Origin: DASYSA01 sp036003885
GTDB taxonomy: Bacteria > Acidobacteriota > Blastocatellia > UBA7656
DNA: 9,497 nt
NCBI GenBank assembly: GCA_036003885.1
Contig: DASYSA010000338.1
Span: forward strand, 1-9,497
Direction of reading: 5' to 3'
The number at the start of each line of letters is the position of its first letter. Within the stretch, counting starts at the first letter, position 1. Under the pieces are notes generated by a model, which was not told the origin of the DNA, did no database searches, and worked only from the letters and a program-made list of their open reading frames with translations. Below are positions 6,963 through 9,497 of the stretch, in pieces. The position numbers and the translations under genes are program-made.

Positions 6963-7310
6963 GTATTGACGGGGATCTCAATGGTCATCGAAGCGGCAGC
7001 CGGGAACACTGGGTCTTCTCGGGAGGTTTCTACGTAGACTTTTGAGGAGACCTCTGAAGACTGGATAAACAGATTTCGTATTCCAATTCTGCTCCCTTTC
7101 TAGTTTTGTTCTCACCACCTCGGACTGTAAGATAGCACCGACTGTCAGGGGCTCGTAGAATGCTAAAACAATAATCATGGAAGAAGGGATGCTTTCTACC
7201 TTTTCATGACTGTAGCCGTGCGACCATGAAGGTAAGCGTGCAGCGTTTGTTTCGTGGTGCCGTCCACAGGTCGTTTAAGGGAGTCCCGGACTTCAATTAA
7301 CGAAGGGAAG
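6963..7310. other. divergent intergenic region, no gene seen
   Basis: This 348-nt gap separates the divergent DUF2255 and outer-membrane protein genes and should hold both promoters. A 66-codon minus-strand reading frame (6978-7178) lacks a ribosome site and a recognisable domain, so I do not call it. A perfect 10-bp palindrome TCTACGTAGA lies at 7029-7038 within a longer imperfect stem (7023-7031 pairing with 7046-7054, two wobbles). A weak promoter-like pair on the + strand, TTGTTC (7106-7111) and TAAGAT (7128-7133) with a 16-nt spacer, could serve the barrel gene. Confidence 0.4.
7197..7234 (+). promoter_or_regulatory. imperfect hairpin in the leader of the outer-membrane protein gene
   Basis: TACCTTTTCATG (7197-7208) and CATGAAGGTA (7225-7234) form ten base pairs with a 2-nt TT bulge and a 16-nt loop, ending about 76 nt before the barrel gene's start. 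There is no T-tract after it, so it is not a standard terminator; it could be a leader structure or a protein-binding site. Confidence 0.3.
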
Positions 7311-8009
7311 ATGGATTTGGATTCTATGCCAAAAGAAACTTTACTAGCGGTGGTCGCAAGCCTGCTACTCGTGTGTTCGGCACAGGCGCAGGACCAGAAG
7401 AAGTTTGAAGCAGGAATGCAGTTTTCGATGCTCCGGGAGGGCAACGGTGTCTTCAACTTCGGCCCTACGCAAATTCTCGCCAACCCTCGTGTGGACCGCA
7501 CGCCGCTTGGATTCGGCGGTCGGATTGGTTACAACATCAACCGATTCTGGTCTCTTGAGGTGGAAGCGAATGTCTTCCCCGAACAGAATAGATTGGACCT
7601 GGGAGATATCGTTTGCTGTGCAAATGGAACCGTGATCGATGGACGCATAGTTGAAGGACTTGCGGGAACCAAGATCGGACTACGCAAGGGGAAACTGGGT
7701 ATCTACGGAAGACTCAGGCCGGGCTTTCTGCACTTTAGCAGATCCCTGGGTGACTGTACCCCTATCCCCGGCATCGGGCCGCAGTGCAGTTTCGATAAAG
7801 GCCGGACAGACTTCGCTCTGGACGTTGGGGGTACAGTGGAGCTGCACATTTCGGAAAGATGGTTTATGCGTTCCGACGTGGGTGATATTATTCAGCGGTT
7901 CTCAGGACTCCCGGGAGACAGACAAAGACTACCGTTTCTTCTATCAGACACGAGCTCACAGCTATACCACAACTTCCAGTTCACGACTGGCGTTGGCTAC
8001 CGCTTCTGA
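7311..8009 (+). CDS. outer-membrane beta-barrel protein (porin-like, OMP_b-brl type)
   Basis: 232 residues from the ATG at 7311, which has GAAGGGAAG immediately upstream. An ATG at 7326 gives a more typical signal peptide (MPKETLLAVVASLLLVCSAQA/QD) but a weaker ribosome site, so the start is uncertain by five codons. After cleavage at AQA/QD the protein shows alternating aromatic and glycine-rich strands (FEAGMQFSML, GFGGRIGYNINRFWSLEVEANV, GIYGRLRPGFLHFSRS, FALDVGGTVELHI, FQFTTGVGYRF). It ends in a terminal Phe (GVGYRF), the usual C-terminal signal for BAM-dependent insertion. The length fits a small eight-stranded barrel. Adjacent Cys residues (7614-7619) and two more in GDCTPIPGIGPQC could form disulfides in surface loops. 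Its role (adhesion, structure or transport) cannot be read. It stands alone: the next gene is about 280 nt downstream. Confidence 0.8.
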   Translation: MDLDSMPKETLLAVVASLLLVCSAQAQDQKKFEAGMQFSMLREGNGVFNFGPTQILANPRVDRTPLGFGGRIGYNINRFWSLEVEANVFPEQNRLDLGDIVCCANGTVIDGRIVEGLAGTKIGLRKGKLGIYGRLRPGFLHFSRSLGDCTPIPGIGPQCSFDKGRTDFALDVGGTVELHISERWFMRSDVGDIIQRFSGLPGDRQRLPFLLSDTSSQLYHNFQFTTGVGYRF

Positions 8010-8290
8010 CCAATGAGTTCGTTTGGAGTTCGAATCTCTTAGTTTGATTTTCTGGCAAGAATCAGGAGTATGCGAAGCCCGCGTCGAACGCCCCTACCTC
8101 ATCTACTAACACACACACAATTCCCCGCTTCTTCTTGACCGCGGTTTTCCCAGCTGATCGAAGTGTTTGTGAGCAAAGTTGCCGAACTAATCAGTTGCCG
8201 CCTTCGAATCCTCACCGGGTCAAAACGCGGCTCACCAGGCCTTCAACCGAATGTGAGGTTCCCGCTAAATGTGATAATGTGAGCCCGACA
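8010..8290. other. intergenic region between barrel and DUF305 genes
   Basis: No gene is evident. A 7-bp stem (8045-8051 with 8058-8064, one G-T pair, loop CTGGCA) lacks a T-tract and is a poor terminator. A short (AC)5 tract lies at 8109-8118. ATGTGA occurs at 8251, 8269 and 8277, and again at 8325 inside the next gene. GATAAT at 8273-8278 could be a -10 element but has no matching -35. Confidence 0.35.
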
Positions 8291-9052
8291 ATGTTTAACT
8301 ACTTTCGGCACATAAGACCTCTCTATGTGAGGTGCACCTGTGAGATTCGGGTTGTATTGAGCGTCGCGGCGTGTTCATGCGTGCTTGCGGCAGCGAGTAC
8401 TCTTGCAAGTTTGTTCTCTTTACGCGTCTGCGCTCAGCAGCCTGCACCAGCGACACCGGTCGTGGTCCAACCTGGTGCGCCGGGTAAACCGACGCGGACT
8501 CTTCCCTCAACAACGAGGGCCACTCTGCCGCCAGCCTCGCCGGCGGATGTGCAGTTCATGCAAGGCATGATCACGCATCACGCTCAGGCGGTTGAGATGA
8601 CTGCGCTGATCGAATCACATACCGAGAACAAAGATGTCGGGTCACTGGGGGCGCGAATCAGCAGGTCGCAATCGGACGAGATAAAGTTCATGAGGCGTTG
8701 GCTGGCGTCTCGCGGACAGCCAACTTCGATGCACGACATGTCGCACACGAATATGTCGCACGGGGAGATGTCGCACGAGTCGATGGCGCTTATGCCTGGG
8801 ATGCTTACCCGGGAGCAGATGGAGGCGCTCAGGAAAGCGAGAGGCGAGGAGTTCGACCGTCTGTTTTTGACAGGGATGATTCAGCACCACGGCGGCGCTT
8901 TGACCATGGTGAAAGATTTGTTCGATACTGCGGGCGCAGGCCAGGACGCTGAACTGTTCAACTTCGCAACGGATGTAGACAGCGGGCAGCGCGCCGAAAT
9001 CCGGATCATGCAAGGAATGTTGGAGAAAAAAACTTCAGGGGATAAACGATGA
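8291..9052 (+). CDS. exported DUF305 protein with two HH modules and a Met/His-rich linker
   Basis: 253 residues from the only in-frame ATG before the export signal; a GTG at 8327 is an alternative and neither has a clear ribosome site. The hydrophobic stretch (residues ~20-46) ends CA/QQ; a VAAC within it could instead be a lipobox. After a Pro/Thr-rich spacer come two DUF305 modules: FMQGMITHHAQAVEM (H97, H98, E102) with DEIKFMRRWL, and LTGMIQHHGGALTMV (H199, H200) with AEIRIMQGML. Between them, residues 145-171 form a Met/His-rich linker with MSH three times at a five-residue period. DUF305 is a ferritin-like helical family; the Synechocystis member CopM binds copper in the periplasm, so soft-metal binding is a reasonable inference for this protein. 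Its stop overlaps the start of the next gene (ATGA), implying co-translation. Confidence 0.88.
   Translation: MFNYFRHIRPLYVRCTCEIRVVLSVAACSCVLAAASTLASLFSLRVCAQQPAPATPVVVQPGAPGKPTRTLPSTTRATLPPASPADVQFMQGMITHHAQAVEMTALIESHTENKDVGSLGARISRSQSDEIKFMRRWLASRGQPTSMHDMSHTNMSHGEMSHESMALMPGMLTREQMEALRKARGEEFDRLFLTGMIQHHGGALTMVKDLFDTAGAGQDAELFNFATDVDSGQRAEIRIMQGMLEKKTSGDKR
8735..8779 (+). repeat. 15-bp tandem repeat (three copies) encoding xMSHx
   Basis: Three consecutive 15-bp units share the core ATGTCGCAC and encode DMSHT, NMSHG and EMSHE; a fourth, decayed unit (8780-8794) reads SMALM. The unit is in frame, so copy-number changes would lengthen or shorten the Met/His linker without breaking the gene. 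Confidence 0.8.
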
Positions 9053-9497
9053 ATCGAGTACTCACGATGACCTTCCGTTCGCTCGTAGCTTTAATTCTTT
9101 TGGGGTCGTGTTTCGCCGTAAAGACGCAGGCCCAAACGCCTTCGTCTCAAGAGTCAAAGAAACCTAACGCCGACCAAAAGAAAGCAGAAGAGGATCCGTT
9201 TGCTCCTGCGCCCGCGCCGCCGCTCCCTGCCGGAATGACCGGCTCGGATGCCAACGACCCGCGAGCAAAACTGACACCGGGAATGTACGACGCAGGCGAA
9301 ATATCGAAGGGCTTGAAGCATCTTCAGCTCCTCAAGAAACCTGATGCCTTTCAACTCGGCTCGGCCGATCCTGATAATGCGAAAGTGCAGAAGACCTTAG
9401 GTATGATGGGCATTGCCGACCCCTCAAAGATGCCCAAGCCGATGCAACTGGTTATGGCTCAACTGGCGTTTGCAAACTCGGACCTTGCGTTCCAGGG
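9049..9497 (+). CDS. exported protein, N-terminal part; probable LVIVD-repeat protein (runs off window)
   Basis: The ATG at 9049 overlaps the DUF305 stop (ATGA), so translation is probably coupled. The 149 codons visible stay open to the window edge. The product begins with a signal peptide: hydrophobic residues 11-23, then AVKTQA/QT as a signal peptidase I site; LGSC at residues 18-21 is a possible lipobox instead. A charged, Pro-rich low-complexity stretch (30-62, APAPAPPLP) follows, then a region with GLKHLQLLKKPDAFQL (88-103), TLGMMGI and LAFANSDLAFQG at the edge. The last motif recalls the start of LVIVD-repeat beta-propeller proteins (typically NSDLAFxGxHxFxGNxxGxxxYD), which I associate with DUF305 neighbours, but the repeats themselves lie outside the window. 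Function is unknown; an exported partner of the DUF305 protein is the simplest reading. Confidence 0.7.
   Translation, partial: MNRVLTMTFRSLVALILLGSCFAVKTQAQTPSSQESKKPNADQKKAEEDPFAPAPAPPLPAGMTGSDANDPRAKLTPGMYDAGEISKGLKHLQLLKKPDAFQLGSADPDNAKVQKTLGMMGIADPSKMPKPMQLVMAQLAFANSDLAFQ

Noticed and set aside
6945..6989. Out-of-frame ATG giving MTIEIPVNTW just upstream of and overlapping the DUF2255 GTG start
   Set aside because: The frame has no family similarity further on and DUF2255 similarity begins right after the GTG, so it is treated as chance.
6978..7178. 66-codon minus-strand reading frame upstream of the DUF2255 gene
   Set aside because: No ribosome site and no recognisable domain; the Trp/Tyr-containing middle part is suggestive but not enough to call a gene.
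8024..8040. T-arm-like sequence GGAG-TTCGAAT-CTCT suggesting a tRNA 3' end or attachment site
   Set aside because: The stem has only four pairs, one of them a wobble; no acceptor, anticodon or D arm is found upstream, where the barrel gene's coding sequence lies, and no CCA-type end follows.
8109..8118. (AC)5 microsatellite
   Set aside because: Too short to be informative and outside any gene.

Overview
The window looks like a stretch of bacterial chromosome from a soil- or sediment-type organism, most plausibly an Acidobacteriota or a related phylum. That is an inference from gene content: a very long secreted tricorn-type S41 protease, a bacterial vanadium-haloperoxidase-like protein, and a DUF305 gene coupled to a probable LVIVD-repeat protein. 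There is no rRNA or marker gene to confirm it. Almost every product is exported: five of the seven larger genes begin with a signal peptide, and the outer-membrane barrel indicates a diderm (Gram-negative) envelope.

Layout. Positions 36-254 (+) hold a small, basic, secreted protein of unknown function. It is followed 58 nt later by a vanadium-dependent haloperoxidase/PAP2-type enzyme (313-1626, +) with a complete set of vanadate/phosphate-site residues. After a short convergent gap comes a giant S41 tricorn-like protease (1751-5104, -) with N-terminal beta-propeller repeats, a PDZ domain and a C-terminal catalytic core. Upstream of it lie a promoter-like site with an 11-bp-period direct repeat and the first 22 codons of a cupin gene that otherwise is missing. 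Further up on the same strand are an aldo/keto reductase (5380-6375) and a DUF2255 protein (6573-6962). Cupins of this type often sit beside aldo/keto reductases, so the 22 codons are probably what remains of a redox cluster that lost its distal genes in a deletion that joined its front to the protease gene.

On the right, reading +, are an outer-membrane beta-barrel protein (7311-8009), a two-module DUF305 protein with a Met/His-rich linker built from 15-bp tandem repeats (8291-9052), and the start of an exported protein that overlaps the DUF305 stop codon by ATGA and runs off the window (9049-9497). The last two are translationally coupled. The Met/His motifs and the known copper-binding DUF305 member CopM suggest, without proving, periplasmic metal handling.

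There is no CRISPR array, tRNA, rRNA, intact insertion sequence or phage gene. I do not see one large novel system. The items most worth a second look are the truncated cupin/captured promoter, the tandem MSH linker, the DUF305-LVIVD coupling, and the small peptide beside the haloperoxidase.
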